Source: Adhaeribacter radiodurans (lineage in GTDB: Bacteria; Bacteroidota; Bacteroidia; Cytophagales; Hymenobacteraceae). Taken from it: a DNA stretch of 64,000 bases. The position numbers were made by a program, and so were the translations under genes. The stretch covers positions 6,510,001 to 6,574,000 of the forward strand of contig NZ_CP055153.1 in the NCBI RefSeq assembly GCF_014075995.1, given 5' to 3'. Of the stretch, positions 27,200 through 36,147 are shown one piece after another. Numbering within the stretch: the stretch's first letter is position 1; every line of letters begins with the position of its first letter. The notes below the pieces were generated by a model. The model made no database searches. It saw nothing but the letters and a program-made list of their open reading frames with translations, and was not told the origin of the DNA.

Positions 27200-27976
27200 T
27201 TAATCTCGCAGGGCTAACGCTACATTTCCTAAACCACCGTTAATAGTTATTTCTACAGATTGAGGTGTTTTGCCGTAAGCATCGTTCACGTAGTAACCCC
27301 CTTGTTTTTTCAAGGCATCGGTGTCCAGGCTGCCCAAGCCATTTACTTTTACCCGCACGCCGGTTTTGCGCGGTAGTACTAAGTTTAGACTGCCAATGCC
27401 ACCGTTAATAGTAGCTTTCAGGTTAGTAGTACGGTTGCCAGATAAATCTAAATTTACTTCGCCTACTCCCGCATTTAATTGTACATCACTGACCGACGTG
27501 TTAGCCAAATTTACGTTAAATTCGCCGGCACCTGCTTCCATTACCAATCGGTTTATTTTTGCCCGGCTCAGATCTACGTTACCTTCGCCGGCGCCCATGC
27601 GCAAGTTTAAAGTAGTAGCTACTCCTTGGGGCAGTTTAATGTCCCAGTCGTTGCGGTCTTTATCCTTCATATTGGTGTTTTTCTCTTCGGGTTGTTTAAT
27701 GGAGAGAAGTCCTTTACCTGGTTCGCCGTTGTATTTTATCTGGGGTTTCCAGATTTCTTTCGTGTACGTGAAATGGGAGTCGGCTTTGGGTGCGGTCTGA
27801 GTAGTTACTTTTAAAGTGCCGGCATTAATCTGAATTTCGGCTTGTAATGTTTTTACATTTTTCAAATCCAGACTCTGCGAAGAAGTGTGTTGGGCATTAG
27901 CCGGGTTACGTAAAGCAATTATTGCCATAACAAAGCAAAACAAAGCAATTCGGGTAAATTTCATTTTAATAAACAT
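27200..27976 (-). CDS. Secreted beta-repeat protein, DUF4097/LiaF-like
   Basis: The open frame extends to 28126, but the first 50 codons are not convincing. The ATG at 27976 (or 27964) gives a signal peptide (IALFCFVMAIIALRNPANAQ). The mature part has regular rungs of the LiaF C-terminal/DUF4097 type: LRMGAGEGNVDLSRA, LVMEAGAGEFNVNLANTS, LNAGVGEVNLDLSG and INGGIGSLNLVLP. The G-A-G-E/G-I-G pattern is typical of these beta-helix proteins. It is an outer envelope or periplasmic protein with unknown partner, related in fold to the two proteins at 17629-19520. Confidence 0.8.
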   Translation of the reverse strand: MFIKMKFTRIALFCFVMAIIALRNPANAQHTSSQSLDLKNVKTLQAEIQINAGTLKVTTQTAPKADSHFTYTKEIWKPQIKYNGEPGKGLLSIKQPEEKNTNMKDKDRNDWDIKLPQGVATTLNLRMGAGEGNVDLSRAKINRLVMEAGAGEFNVNLANTSVSDVQLNAGVGEVNLDLSGNRTTNLKATINGGIGSLNLVLPRKTGVRVKVNGLGSLDTDALKKQGGYYVNDAYGKTPQSVEITINGGLGNVALALRD

Positions 27977-28182
27977 AATAGATAGGTTAGAGTAAGTACA
28001 GGGTACACCAAAACAATTTAGTAAATTATTACCACTAAAATTTAAAGAAACATAGAGGTTTCTCTGCCTATATTGCTTACTGAATGGCTTGATGCAAGAG
28101 CCGGGCTTTTTACATAAATAAAGCAAGGTGCAATTTTAAACGAATAGCCAGATTCCTAAAATTACAAATTTTTCTATTACAT

Positions 28183-28569
28183 ATGCAGCTTCAACGCATT
28201 CATCATGTCGCTATTATTTGCTCCGATTACCAACGCTCGAAACACTTTTACGTGCAAATTTTAGGCTTAACTATTGTGCAGGAAACGTACCGCGCCGAAC
28301 GCGATTCTTATAAACTGGATTTAGCAGTAGGCGATCAATACCAGATAGAATTATTTTCTTTCCCCAACCCTCCGGCGCGGGTAAGTCAGCCGGAAGCACG
28401 GGGATTGCGGCATCTGGCTTTTGAAGTAAGTGATTTAAACTCCTGCTTGGCTCATCTGGAGCAACACCAGGTAAGCTACGAGCCCGTTCGGATAGATGAA
28501 CTTACTAACAAACGATTTACTTTTTTTGCCGACCCGGATGGCTTGCCGCTGGAATTGTATGAAAAATAA
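28183..28569 (+). CDS. VOC-family glyoxalase-like protein (YaeR type)
   Basis: The 128-residue single VOC domain is close to E. coli YaeR by eye: IHHVAIICSDYQRSKHFYVQ, ILGLTIVQETYRAERDSYK, LDLAVGDQYQIELFSFPNPP, LRHLAFEVSDL, and the final ADPDGLPLELYE. The histidine, glutamate and metal-facing acid positions of VOC enzymes are present (H8, E54, H75, E126 by rough count). The exact reaction of YaeR is unknown. The gene faces away from the beta-repeat gene at 27200, leaving about 200 bp for two promoters. Confidence 0.9.
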   Translation: MQLQRIHHVAIICSDYQRSKHFYVQILGLTIVQETYRAERDSYKLDLAVGDQYQIELFSFPNPPARVSQPEARGLRHLAFEVSDLNSCLAHLEQHQVSYEPVRIDELTNKRFTFFADPDGLPLELYEK

Positions 28570-28667
28570 AAGTTAAGGCTTTTACTAGTATAACTTTTTC
28601 ACTTAACTTAATTCATCAATCACCGATTGTGGTGTTGTATATTTTTTATCTAAGCTCTTATTTACTC

Positions 28668-30452
28668 ATGAAAAAGCTTTTATTTCCCATTTTGCTTCTT
28701 ACTCTAGCCTTCGGCTGCAATAAAAAAACCGGCGAAACAAATACTGCCCGTGCTACTGGTAACTTAAATCTGGATACTATTCTCAAGAACTATTACGAAG
28801 AACGTTTAAAGCTTTTTCCGCTGGAAGCCACGGCTGTAGCCGATAACCGGTACAATGACCAATTGCCGATTGATATTTCTGAATCGCACCGGGCTGAAGC
28901 AAAAGCGCTATTTACTAAATACCTGACGCAATTAAAACAACTGGATACCACTAGCTTGCAAGCTCAGGAAGAACTTAGCTACGCTATTTTTAAACGTGAT
29001 ATGGAATTGGCCTTGGAAGGCTTAACCTTTCCGGAGCACCTGATGCCTATAAATCAGTTTTGGGGTTTGCCGTTAATCATGGCCCAACTGGGTTCCGGGG
29101 CTAGTTACCAACCTTTTAAAACCGTAAAGGATTACGATAACTTTTTAGGCCGTATTACGGGCTTTCAGGTTTGGGGCGATACGGCGGTTGCTAACATGCG
29201 CCGCGGGATGGTGGCTGGCTACGTTTTACCCAAAGCATTAACGCAGAAAGTGCTGCCGCAATTGAAAGCGTTAGTAACCAACGACCCAACTAAAAGTATC
29301 TTTTTCGATCCTATTAAGAATATACCCAAAGATATTCCTGCGACCGAAAAAGACCGTTTAACCCAAGCGTATACGCAGGCTATTAAAGAGAAAGTAGTAC
29401 CTACTTACAAAAAGCTGCACGATTTTATGGAGCAGGAATATTTACCAAAATCCCGCACCACTTCCGGCATTAGCGCCATACCTAACGGTGATAAGTATTA
29501 TAATTATATGGTAAGATACTGGACCACTACGGATAAAACTCCCGATGAAATATTTAACACTGGTCAGCAGGAAGTAAAACGTATTCGAGCCGAAATGGAA
29601 AAAGTAAAAGAACAGGTAGGTTTTAAAGGCGATTTACTAGCTTTTTTTAAGTTTGTACAAACCAATGCCCGCTTTAAGCCTTTTAAAACCGACCAACAAG
29701 TATTGAATGCTTACCACGAAATTGAGAAGCGCATGCAGCCGCAATTAAAGCAATTGTTTGGCCGGGTACCTAAATCTAAATTCGAGGTAAGACAAACCGA
29801 AGCATTTCGCGAAGCTTCGGCCAGTGCAGAATATAATCCGCCGGCTCCAGATGGTTCGCGGCCGGGCGTTTTTTACGTTCCCATTCTTCAGCCCCAAGAT
29901 TATAACAGCACCGAAACGGAATCTTTGTTTTTGCACGAAGCCATTCCGGGCCACCATTACCAAATATCGTTGCAATACGAAAACGTAGATTTACCTAAGT
30001 TCCGGCGCTTTGGTTGGTACGGCGCTAACGGCGAAGGCTGGGCGCTTTATACCGAAAGCTTAGGCAAAGAACTGGGTTTATATACCGATCCGTATCAATA
30101 TTTCGGCCGGTTGAGTAACGAGATGCACCGGGCTATTCGATTAGTAGTAGATGCTGGGTTACACAGTAAAGGTTGGACGCGCGAACAGGCTATTCAGTTC
30201 TCCAAAGAAAACGAAGCTTCGGATGAGCAAGGCATTATTGCCGAAATAGAACGCTACATGGCTATTCCGGGGCAAGCACTTTCTTATAAAACCGGCGAAC
30301 TCAAGATCCGGGAGTTGCGCAACCGTTATCAGCAGCAACTAGGTAGCAAGTTTAAGTTAAGTGACTTCCACGACGAAATCCTGCGCGACGGCGTTATGCC
30401 CTTAGCGGTTCTCGAAACCAAAATGAATGCCTGGGCCGCCGATCAAAAATGA
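28668..30452 (+). CDS. DUF885 family metallopeptidase-like lipoprotein
   Basis: The frame is open from 28629, but MKKLLFPILLLTLAFGC at 28668 is an ideal lipoprotein signal, so that start is chosen; the protein is then 594 residues. The DUF885 signature HEAIPGHHYQ starts near residue 423, and together with the glutamate in GEGWALYTE it forms the HExxH-like zinc site of this family. The C-terminal half carries the typical GDLLAF, RKEAEASIGF-like patterns in variant form and YKTGELKIRELR. It is probably a surface or periplasmic peptidase. A terminator with U run follows at 30489, and there is no operon partner. Confidence 0.92.
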   Translation: MKKLLFPILLLTLAFGCNKKTGETNTARATGNLNLDTILKNYYEERLKLFPLEATAVADNRYNDQLPIDISESHRAEAKALFTKYLTQLKQLDTTSLQAQEELSYAIFKRDMELALEGLTFPEHLMPINQFWGLPLIMAQLGSGASYQPFKTVKDYDNFLGRITGFQVWGDTAVANMRRGMVAGYVLPKALTQKVLPQLKALVTNDPTKSIFFDPIKNIPKDIPATEKDRLTQAYTQAIKEKVVPTYKKLHDFMEQEYLPKSRTTSGISAIPNGDKYYNYMVRYWTTTDKTPDEIFNTGQQEVKRIRAEMEKVKEQVGFKGDLLAFFKFVQTNARFKPFKTDQQVLNAYHEIEKRMQPQLKQLFGRVPKSKFEVRQTEAFREASASAEYNPPAPDGSRPGVFYVPILQPQDYNSTETESLFLHEAIPGHHYQISLQYENVDLPKFRRFGWYGANGEGWALYTESLGKELGLYTDPYQYFGRLSNEMHRAIRLVVDAGLHSKGWTREQAIQFSKENEASDEQGIIAEIERYMAIPGQALSYKTGELKIRELRNRYQQQLGSKFKLSDFHDEILRDGVMPLAVLETKMNAWAADQK

Positions 30453-30488
30453 GGCTAGCACCGGCAAAAGATGCCTAAAGTTTAAAAG

Positions 30489-30525
30489 CAAAAAGAGCGA
30501 CCTTAATCGCTCTTTTTGTTTTTAA
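30489..30525 (+). terminator. Intrinsic terminator after DUF885 gene
   Basis: CAAAAAGAGCGA (30489-30500) and TCGCTCTTTTTG (30507-30518) form a 12-bp stem with a six-base loop and a T-rich tail. It terminates on either strand. Confidence 0.9.
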
Positions 30526-30567
30526 ACTTTATTTACGGATTCTACTATCCTTATCCGGTTATAAAAT

Positions 30568-30740
30568 AGTAGCTAAGAATAAATAAGACCAGTTTGGCTG
30601 TGAAGGGCCTTCTAAGGTTCCGGTTCTGCAAAGCAGAATTCCGACGATAGATGGAAAGGAAACATAGACCAGCCCCGAATAGCCAAATGAGGCCTGCCAG
30701 CCATGAGGCAAGCAAATACTGATGAACTGCATTAGCACCA
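30568..30740 (-). repeat. Dispersed ~200-bp repeat, copy C
   Basis: Its minus strand reads GGTGCTAATGCAG, TTGCCTCATGGCTGGC, TTTCCTTTCC, CCGGAACCTTAGAAGGCCCT, CCAAACTGGT and TTCTTAGCTACT. It shares its right-end block with copy D and its left-end GGTGCTA with copies B and D. It is joined at 30730 to a large perfect hairpin. Confidence 0.75.
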
Positions 30741-30783
30741 TCAAATGAAGGCTTTTTTAAGCCTTCATTTGATGGTGCTAATG
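30730..30783. repeat. 25-bp perfect inverted repeat with TTTT loop
   Basis: Arms 30730-30754 and 30759-30783 are exact reverse complements; CATTAGCACCATCAAATGAA opens the left arm. It overlaps the end of repeat copy C by about ten bases (the TAGCACC part), so the two could be one mobile unit. There is no T run, so a simple terminator is unlikely. Confidence 0.8.
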
Positions 30784-30957
30784 TCTTAAACTGTACCTAT
30801 TAAAGGGAATTCACCAAAGTATAAACCATTAATTTTAGCTATATTGTACTAAACAAATCAGTGAAATTGCTTTTTAGCTAGATAGAATTAAAATAAAGTA
30901 AACTTATTGCAACAAAATTTAACATTTTACTCCCTTTCTTACGTACCCGGCTTTAAG

Positions 30958-31962
30958 ATGCGGCTATTTCGGAAAATAAAGGTAATACAGTTCCTGCTTA
31001 AGGATGCCTTTCGGGAGTATCGGAAAAACGATCCGTTACGCTTAGGTGCTTCTACCGCTTTTTTTACCACTTTTGCCCTTCCGCCCATATTAGTACTTTT
31101 AATAAACTTTCTGGGCTTGTTGTACAGCGCCGATATAATTAGCGCTCAGTTAATTAGTAAAGTGCAAAGCTTATTGGGCTATCGTACCGGGTCCGGCCAG
31201 TTAAGTAAAATCCTGGATAATATTCAACATATACCACCCAACGGTTATTATGCTGCACTGGGGATGCTTTTTCTTATTTTTGTAGCTACTACCTTGTTTA
31301 TAGTAGTAAAAAGTTCGCTTAATCAACTCTGGGATGTACGCCCTTGTCCTACTGGTACCTGGCGTCGAATCTTTAAAACCCGCCTGATTGCGTTGGGTTT
31401 AATAATATTTACGGGGATTTTGTTTATTATTACTTTGCTGGCTGAATCGGCGATTAATTACCTGGGCGATACGCTGTTTTATGTTTTGCCTAGTCGTGGT
31501 TTAATAATAATCCGTTTAGGTAATGCCTTGGTTTCGTACCTGATCGTGACGGCCTGGTTTGCGATTACGTTTAAATATTTACCTGATATCCGGATTGCCT
31601 GGCGGCCCGTTTGGGTAGGGGCTTTCTTTACAGGGCTGCTATTTACAGTGGGTAAACTAATTTTAGGTCGGTTATTGCTGCACAGTAATTTAGGACCTAT
31701 TTATGGCCCTTCGGCTTCGATCTTAATTTTAATGCTGTTTGTGTTTTATTCGGCGATGCTCATGTTTTACGGGGCATCTTTTACGAAATCGTACGCCCAT
31801 TATGCTGCTTTTAAGGTTCGGCCTAAAGCTTTTGTGCGCCGTTTTCGGTCTAAAACCCACAAAGCACCAATAGCCAAATTAACAGCGGAACCGAAAACGG
31901 GTAAGCTACCAACTTATCTATCGTGGAATGAAATTAGAAAACTAATTAATAATTACGATTAA
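30958..31962 (+). CDS. YihY/BrkB-family inner-membrane protein
   Basis: The frame is open from a TTG at 30907, but the ATG at 30958 begins MRLFRKIKVIQFLLKDAFRE, the standard amphipathic start of this family; it yields 334 residues. Six hydrophobic spans are visible, with the conserved LRLGASTAFFTTFALPPILVL segment of span 1 and GPSASILILMLFVFYSAMLMFYGASF near the end, plus a basic cytoplasmic tail. YihY proteins were once annotated as RNase BN in error; their true role is unclear. Upstream DNA is occupied by repeat copy C and the 25-bp inverted repeat. Confidence 0.9.
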   Translation: MRLFRKIKVIQFLLKDAFREYRKNDPLRLGASTAFFTTFALPPILVLLINFLGLLYSADIISAQLISKVQSLLGYRTGSGQLSKILDNIQHIPPNGYYAALGMLFLIFVATTLFIVVKSSLNQLWDVRPCPTGTWRRIFKTRLIALGLIIFTGILFIITLLAESAINYLGDTLFYVLPSRGLIIIRLGNALVSYLIVTAWFAITFKYLPDIRIAWRPVWVGAFFTGLLFTVGKLILGRLLLHSNLGPIYGPSASILILMLFVFYSAMLMFYGASFTKSYAHYAAFKVRPKAFVRRFRSKTHKAPIAKLTAEPKTGKLPTYLSWNEIRKLINNYD

Positions 31963-31998
31963 TGGAGCTATCTACCCAATTTATTCACGCAAAAGTCT

Positions 31999-32026
31999 AA
32001 CATCTAATATCTTGATACTTGTGTCT
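31999..32026 (+). repeat. 28-nt dispersed repeat, copy 1
   Basis: AACATCTAATATCTTGATACTTGTGTCT differs at one base from 47058-47085. It lies just left of the recJ stop codon region. The copies are 15 kb apart in unrelated gene contexts. Confidence 0.5.
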
Positions 32027-32032
32027 GTTTTT

Positions 32033-33742
32033 TTAATAGGCAAACCGAATATCTTTTATTCGGAGTTGCATCGAAATAATGCCCCGGTAAACGTTTTCTT
32101 CGATAGAGTAACACACATCAAACGGTATACCTTTCTGAATACGCTCGCAATGGTCGGCCATTCCAAAAGCAATGGCATCTAATGGAGTATTGCCATCTTG
32201 TGCCAATCGTAGTTTTAAGTGAGTATCGCCTACTACCCGGCACGAACCGGTATCAAACACGCACTCCGACCAAAATACCGGTGCGTGGTTGCCGGGGCCA
32301 AAGGGCTTCATTTGTTTAATAATATTGTAGAAACTGGGCGTAATCTGGCTAAGGTTAATTTTGGCGTCTATTTCAATCTGCGGAATAAGCAATTCTTCGG
32401 TAATAGTGCGGGAAACAATTTCTTCGAAGCGCTCGCGGAAAGCCGGCACGTTTTCTACCTTCATGGTTAAGCCGGCTGCGTACATGTGGCCCCCATATTG
32501 CTCCAATAAATCGGCACACTCTACAATAGCGCTATGCACATCAAAGCCAGGCACAGAACGAGCCGAACCCATGGCTTTACCATTCGATTGCGTTAAAATA
32601 ATGGTGGGCCGGTAATATTTTTCGATGCACCGCGAAGCCACAATACCCACCACACCTTTGTGCCAGGATTCTTTGTACAATACCGTAGAATTCGATTTCC
32701 GCAGCATGGCATCCTGTTCAATCATGAGTAGCGCTTCTTTGGTAATGCTGGTATCGTAGCCCCGGCGCTCTTTGTTCGATTCGTTAATGATATCGGCTTT
32801 CTGGAAAGCTTCTTCTTTGGTTTCAGCGAGTAGCATGTGTACCGAACGCTTGGCGTCGCCCATCCGGCCAGCGGCATTAATGCGCGGGGCAAACCCAAAT
32901 ACAATGCTGTTAATATCCAGTTCTTCCTTTAAGCCAGCTAATTCTTTTAACGCTTGCAAACCCGGCCGCAGAGGCGCGCCGGAATTAAAAACGCGTAAAC
33001 CGTAATAAGCCAAAATACGATTTTCACCGGTAATAGGCACAATATCGGCGGCAATACTTACTACTACTAAATCCAGTAAGCTAAACAAAGAGGCCGTATC
33101 AATATCGTTTTGGATAGCAAAAGCCTGCATTAACTTAAAGCCCACGCCGCAACCCGATAGCTCTTTGTACGGATAGGGGCAATCGGTCCGTTTGGGATCC
33201 AGTACTGCTACCGCATCCGGAATTATTGTGTCAGGTAAATGGTGGTCGCAAATAATAAAATCAATGCCTTTGGTCTTGGCGTAACTAATTTTATCTACCG
33301 ATTTAATACCGCAATCCAGGCTGATGATTAATGTAAAGCTGTTCTCGTTTGCCCAGTCAATTCCCTGGTTGGAAACACCATAGCCTTCGGTTTCGCGGTC
33401 CGGAATATAAAAGTCGAGTTCTTTAATGTGTTGCCGCAAGTAACTGTATACCAAAGCTACTGACGTGGTGCCGTCTACGTCGTAATCGCCGTAAATGAGT
33501 ACTTTTTCGTTGCGGTGAATGGCTTCGTTTAAGCGATTTACCGCTTTATCCATGTCCCGGATTAAAAACGGATCGTGCAGGTCGTCGAGAGAAGGGCGAA
33601 AGTAAGCTTTAGCAGTTTCAAAAGTGCACAAATTACGTTGACAAAGAACACTCGCCAGCGTTGGACTTATATTTAAACTTTCCGAAACTCGTTGTACGGT
33701 AACTTCATCCGGTACTGGTTTATAAACCCATCTTTTCTCCAT
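32033..33742 (-). CDS. recJ: Single-stranded-DNA-specific exonuclease RecJ
   Basis: The frame is open to a GTG at 33832, but MEKRWVYKPVPDEVTVQRVS at 33742 is the usual RecJ start; it gives 569 residues, the family's normal length. DHH-type metal-binding motifs are present: LIYGDYDVDGTTSVAL (motif I), LIISLDCGIKSVDKI (II), FIICDHHLPD (III, D166-H-H), and GFAPRINAAGRMGDAKRS (the motif of the RecJ core). A DHHA1 domain follows with GSARSVPGFDVH and QYGGHMYAAGL, and then an OB-fold. It degrades single-stranded DNA 5' to 3' in recombination and mismatch repair. It is a stand-alone gene. Confidence 0.96.
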   Translation of the reverse strand: MEKRWVYKPVPDEVTVQRVSESLNISPTLASVLCQRNLCTFETAKAYFRPSLDDLHDPFLIRDMDKAVNRLNEAIHRNEKVLIYGDYDVDGTTSVALVYSYLRQHIKELDFYIPDRETEGYGVSNQGIDWANENSFTLIISLDCGIKSVDKISYAKTKGIDFIICDHHLPDTIIPDAVAVLDPKRTDCPYPYKELSGCGVGFKLMQAFAIQNDIDTASLFSLLDLVVVSIAADIVPITGENRILAYYGLRVFNSGAPLRPGLQALKELAGLKEELDINSIVFGFAPRINAAGRMGDAKRSVHMLLAETKEEAFQKADIINESNKERRGYDTSITKEALLMIEQDAMLRKSNSTVLYKESWHKGVVGIVASRCIEKYYRPTIILTQSNGKAMGSARSVPGFDVHSAIVECADLLEQYGGHMYAAGLTMKVENVPAFRERFEEIVSRTITEELLIPQIEIDAKINLSQITPSFYNIIKQMKPFGPGNHAPVFWSECVFDTGSCRVVGDTHLKLRLAQDGNTPLDAIAFGMADHCERIQKGIPFDVCYSIEENVYRGIISMQLRIKDIRFAY

Positions 33743-33878
33743 ATCGCTACTGGCGGCTGTGCTTGTAATAAGTGCAAAAGTACGGATATTAATAAAGATT
33801 TCCGGTGAGAAGTTCCCTATTTGCTTCCACACTTTTAAAGTATTATGTAATTTTAACGAGAGTTAACAAGTAAACCTT

Positions 33879-33995
33879 TTGAAAAAGTTAAAAGAAATTT
33901 ATCACAGATACAAAGATTATATCCAGACAGACGCGCTGATGTACCTATTCTTTATCTTATTTATAATTGTTATGTTCATCTTTTTCAGCGATTAA
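33879..33995 (+). CDS. 38-residue single-pass membrane protein
   Basis: A small frame from a TTG at 33879 encodes MKKLKEIYHRYKDYIQTDAL followed by a hydrophobic helix (MYLFFILFIIVMFIFF) and stop at 33993. A short basic/amphipathic front plus one strong transmembrane helix is a typical bacterial small membrane protein. It lies between recJ and the two-component genes. No function is recognised; the TTG start is uncertain. Confidence 0.6.
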   Translation: MKKLKEIYHRYKDYIQTDALMYLFFILFIIVMFIFFSD

Positions 33996-34076
33996 GCCTC
34001 TTGGGTACGCTTCAATTTTCCTTCAGAATACAAAAGTACTTTTAGGCGGATTTTACCCGGAAAGTGCTTATTCATT

Positions 34077-34754
34077 ATGAAAATACTAATTGTAGAAGAT
34101 AATCGCGAACTTTCAGAAACCTTGGTACATTATTTAAAACAGGAAGGATACCTCTGCGAAACTGCCTATAATTACCAAACGGCCGAAGAAAAAATAAATA
34201 TATATGCTTACGATGTAGTGGTGCTGGATATTACCTTGCCCGATGGCAGCGGCTTAGAAATATTAAAACAATTAAAGCAAAAGCGGCCCGACGAAGGCGT
34301 ATTAATTATTTCGGCCAAGAACGCTTTAGACGATAAACTTACCGGCTTAAATTTAGGGGCCGACGATTACCTTACCAAGCCTTTTCACCTGGCCGAATTA
34401 AATGCCCGGATTCAATCGTTGTTGCGGCGGAAACGTTTTAATGGCAGCCATGAGATAACCGTAGGCGATTTGCGTTTAAATACCGCTACGGCGCAAGTAT
34501 TTATAAAAGATAACGAGATTATACTAACCCGTAAAGAGTACGAATTGCTGTTGTATTTTTTGAGTAATCGAAACCGCATTTTAAACAAAGAAGCTATTGC
34601 CGAGCACCTGTGGGGCGATAATATTGATATGGCCGATTCTTTTGATTTTATTTATACGCATATCAAAAACTTACGCAAAAAAATTGCGAGCTACGGTAGC
34701 AGCAACAACATAAAATCGGTGTACGGCATGGGTTATAAATTTGTAGTAGAATAA
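34077..34754 (+). CDS. OmpR/PhoB-family response regulator
   Basis: The 225-residue protein has a receiver domain with the acidic pair in IVEDNRE (D8/E7 region), phospho-acceptor Asp51 in VVLDITLPDGSG, and Lys101 in ADDYLTKPF. The C-terminal winged helix (RLNTATAQVFIKDNEIILTRKEYELLLYF to YGMGYKFV) is of the OmpR type. Two nucleotides separate it from the kinase gene, so they form one system. Targets are not evident from neighbours. Confidence 0.95.
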   Translation: MKILIVEDNRELSETLVHYLKQEGYLCETAYNYQTAEEKINIYAYDVVVLDITLPDGSGLEILKQLKQKRPDEGVLIISAKNALDDKLTGLNLGADDYLTKPFHLAELNARIQSLLRRKRFNGSHEITVGDLRLNTATAQVFIKDNEIILTRKEYELLLYFLSNRNRILNKEAIAEHLWGDNIDMADSFDFIYTHIKNLRKKIASYGSSNNIKSVYGMGYKFVVE

Positions 34755-34756
34755 GA

Positions 34757-36019
34757 ATGAGGCTGATTACTAAAACCACGTTGCTGTACCTGTTAATTAC
34801 GGCAATAGTAATTGCCAGCAGCGGCTTGGTATTATATAACATTACCAATAACTTTGTTCAGAAGCGGATTCGCGATTATTTTACGCATAAGGAAACCCGC
34901 CTGACAGGTTATCTTTCTAAACCCCAGGTTGATTTAGATTGGATAAATTCATTTAAATCGCAGCACGTAGAACCTCTTTCTAATTTAAAAACTCCCTTAC
35001 TTAAGAATTACGACCGCGATACCATTATTTTTAATGATTTAGAAGGTGAAAGACAGCCCTTCCGGGCGCGTACCTTAGATAAAGTGGTAAACGGGCAACG
35101 CTACCGCATCTCTATGTACATGGCCTTAAAAGAATCGCGGTTAGTATTGGGCGGAATTATAACGTCGTTATTTTACGTTTTCCTGGCTCTTCTGGCTCTC
35201 ATGTTATTACTAAATTACTTGTCGTCGCGGTATTTATGGCAACCCTTTAATTATACGCTGGAGCAAATAAAACATTACTCCCTCAATCAAGGCATTGCCT
35301 TAGCCGAAGTACCCACCACTACCAAGGAGTTTAAAGAACTAAATAACTTGTTTGCCCAAATGACCAGCCGCATTGAGCACGATTTCCGGAATATGAAAGA
35401 GTTTACCGAGAATATTTCGCACGAAATTCAAACTCCGCTGGCTATTATAAAGGCAAAAATAGAAATGCTGCAAAAAACGGAAAAGCTATCCGGCGAACAG
35501 GCTAAAACCATTGGTGCCATATACCGGGCTACCTCTCATTTATCTAAGTTAAGCAGAACCTTGGGCTTAATTAGCAAAATTGAAAACCAGGAATTTACTA
35601 ATCGCGAGGAGCTGGATTTAAAAACTTTTCTGGAACCTTTACTTTTTAACTTTAAAGAGTTGGCCGAATTAAAGCAAGTTAAAATTGATTTTAAGGCCAA
35701 CGACAATGTTTTTATTACTATTGATCCGTACCTTTTAGATGTGCTACTGAGTAATCTGATAAAGAATGCCTTGAGCCACAACTACGAAAAAGGCGAAATT
35801 TTAATTTGCTTGGAGCCGCAGCAACTTACTATTTGCAATACCGGTCCGGTACTTGATTTTGCGGAATGCGAAATTTTTGATCGATTCCGTCGCAACGGCC
35901 ACAATTCTTCTTCTTTAGGTTTAGGGTTGGCCATTGTTAAAAAAATATGCTACTTAAATAACCTGGATATTTCTTATTCTTACCAGGAGCCGCTTCATTG
36001 CTTTACCCTACGGTTTTAA
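34757..36019 (+). CDS. Membrane sensor histidine kinase
   Basis: The 420-residue partner of the response regulator encoded 2 nt upstream. One helix near residues 8-28 and a second near 130-152 flank a periplasmic sensor of about 100 residues with no recognised domain. The cytoplasmic part has a HAMP-like linker, a HisKA domain with phospho-accepting H222 in ENISHEIQTPLAIIKAK, an N-box in LLSNLIKNALSHN and a G-box in SLGLGLAIVKKI. The G1/D-box is short (LEPQQLTICNTG), as in many Bacteroidota RstB/CpxA-like kinases. The signal is unknown. Confidence 0.93.
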   Translation: MRLITKTTLLYLLITAIVIASSGLVLYNITNNFVQKRIRDYFTHKETRLTGYLSKPQVDLDWINSFKSQHVEPLSNLKTPLLKNYDRDTIIFNDLEGERQPFRARTLDKVVNGQRYRISMYMALKESRLVLGGIITSLFYVFLALLALMLLLNYLSSRYLWQPFNYTLEQIKHYSLNQGIALAEVPTTTKEFKELNNLFAQMTSRIEHDFRNMKEFTENISHEIQTPLAIIKAKIEMLQKTEKLSGEQAKTIGAIYRATSHLSKLSRTLGLISKIENQEFTNREELDLKTFLEPLLFNFKELAELKQVKIDFKANDNVFITIDPYLLDVLLSNLIKNALSHNYEKGEILICLEPQQLTICNTGPVLDFAECEIFDRFRRNGHNSSSLGLGLAIVKKICYLNNLDISYSYQEPLHCFTLRF

Positions 36020-36147
36020 TGCAGTTTAATTATTTTCTTCGATTAGGGAGTTTTAGTAAGTATAGGATAAGAAAGTCGCTACTTTGCAACAACTTACTGG
36101 TACCTGAAAGGTTGAATGACCCGTTATACCTATAAAAAAGAAAGTAT

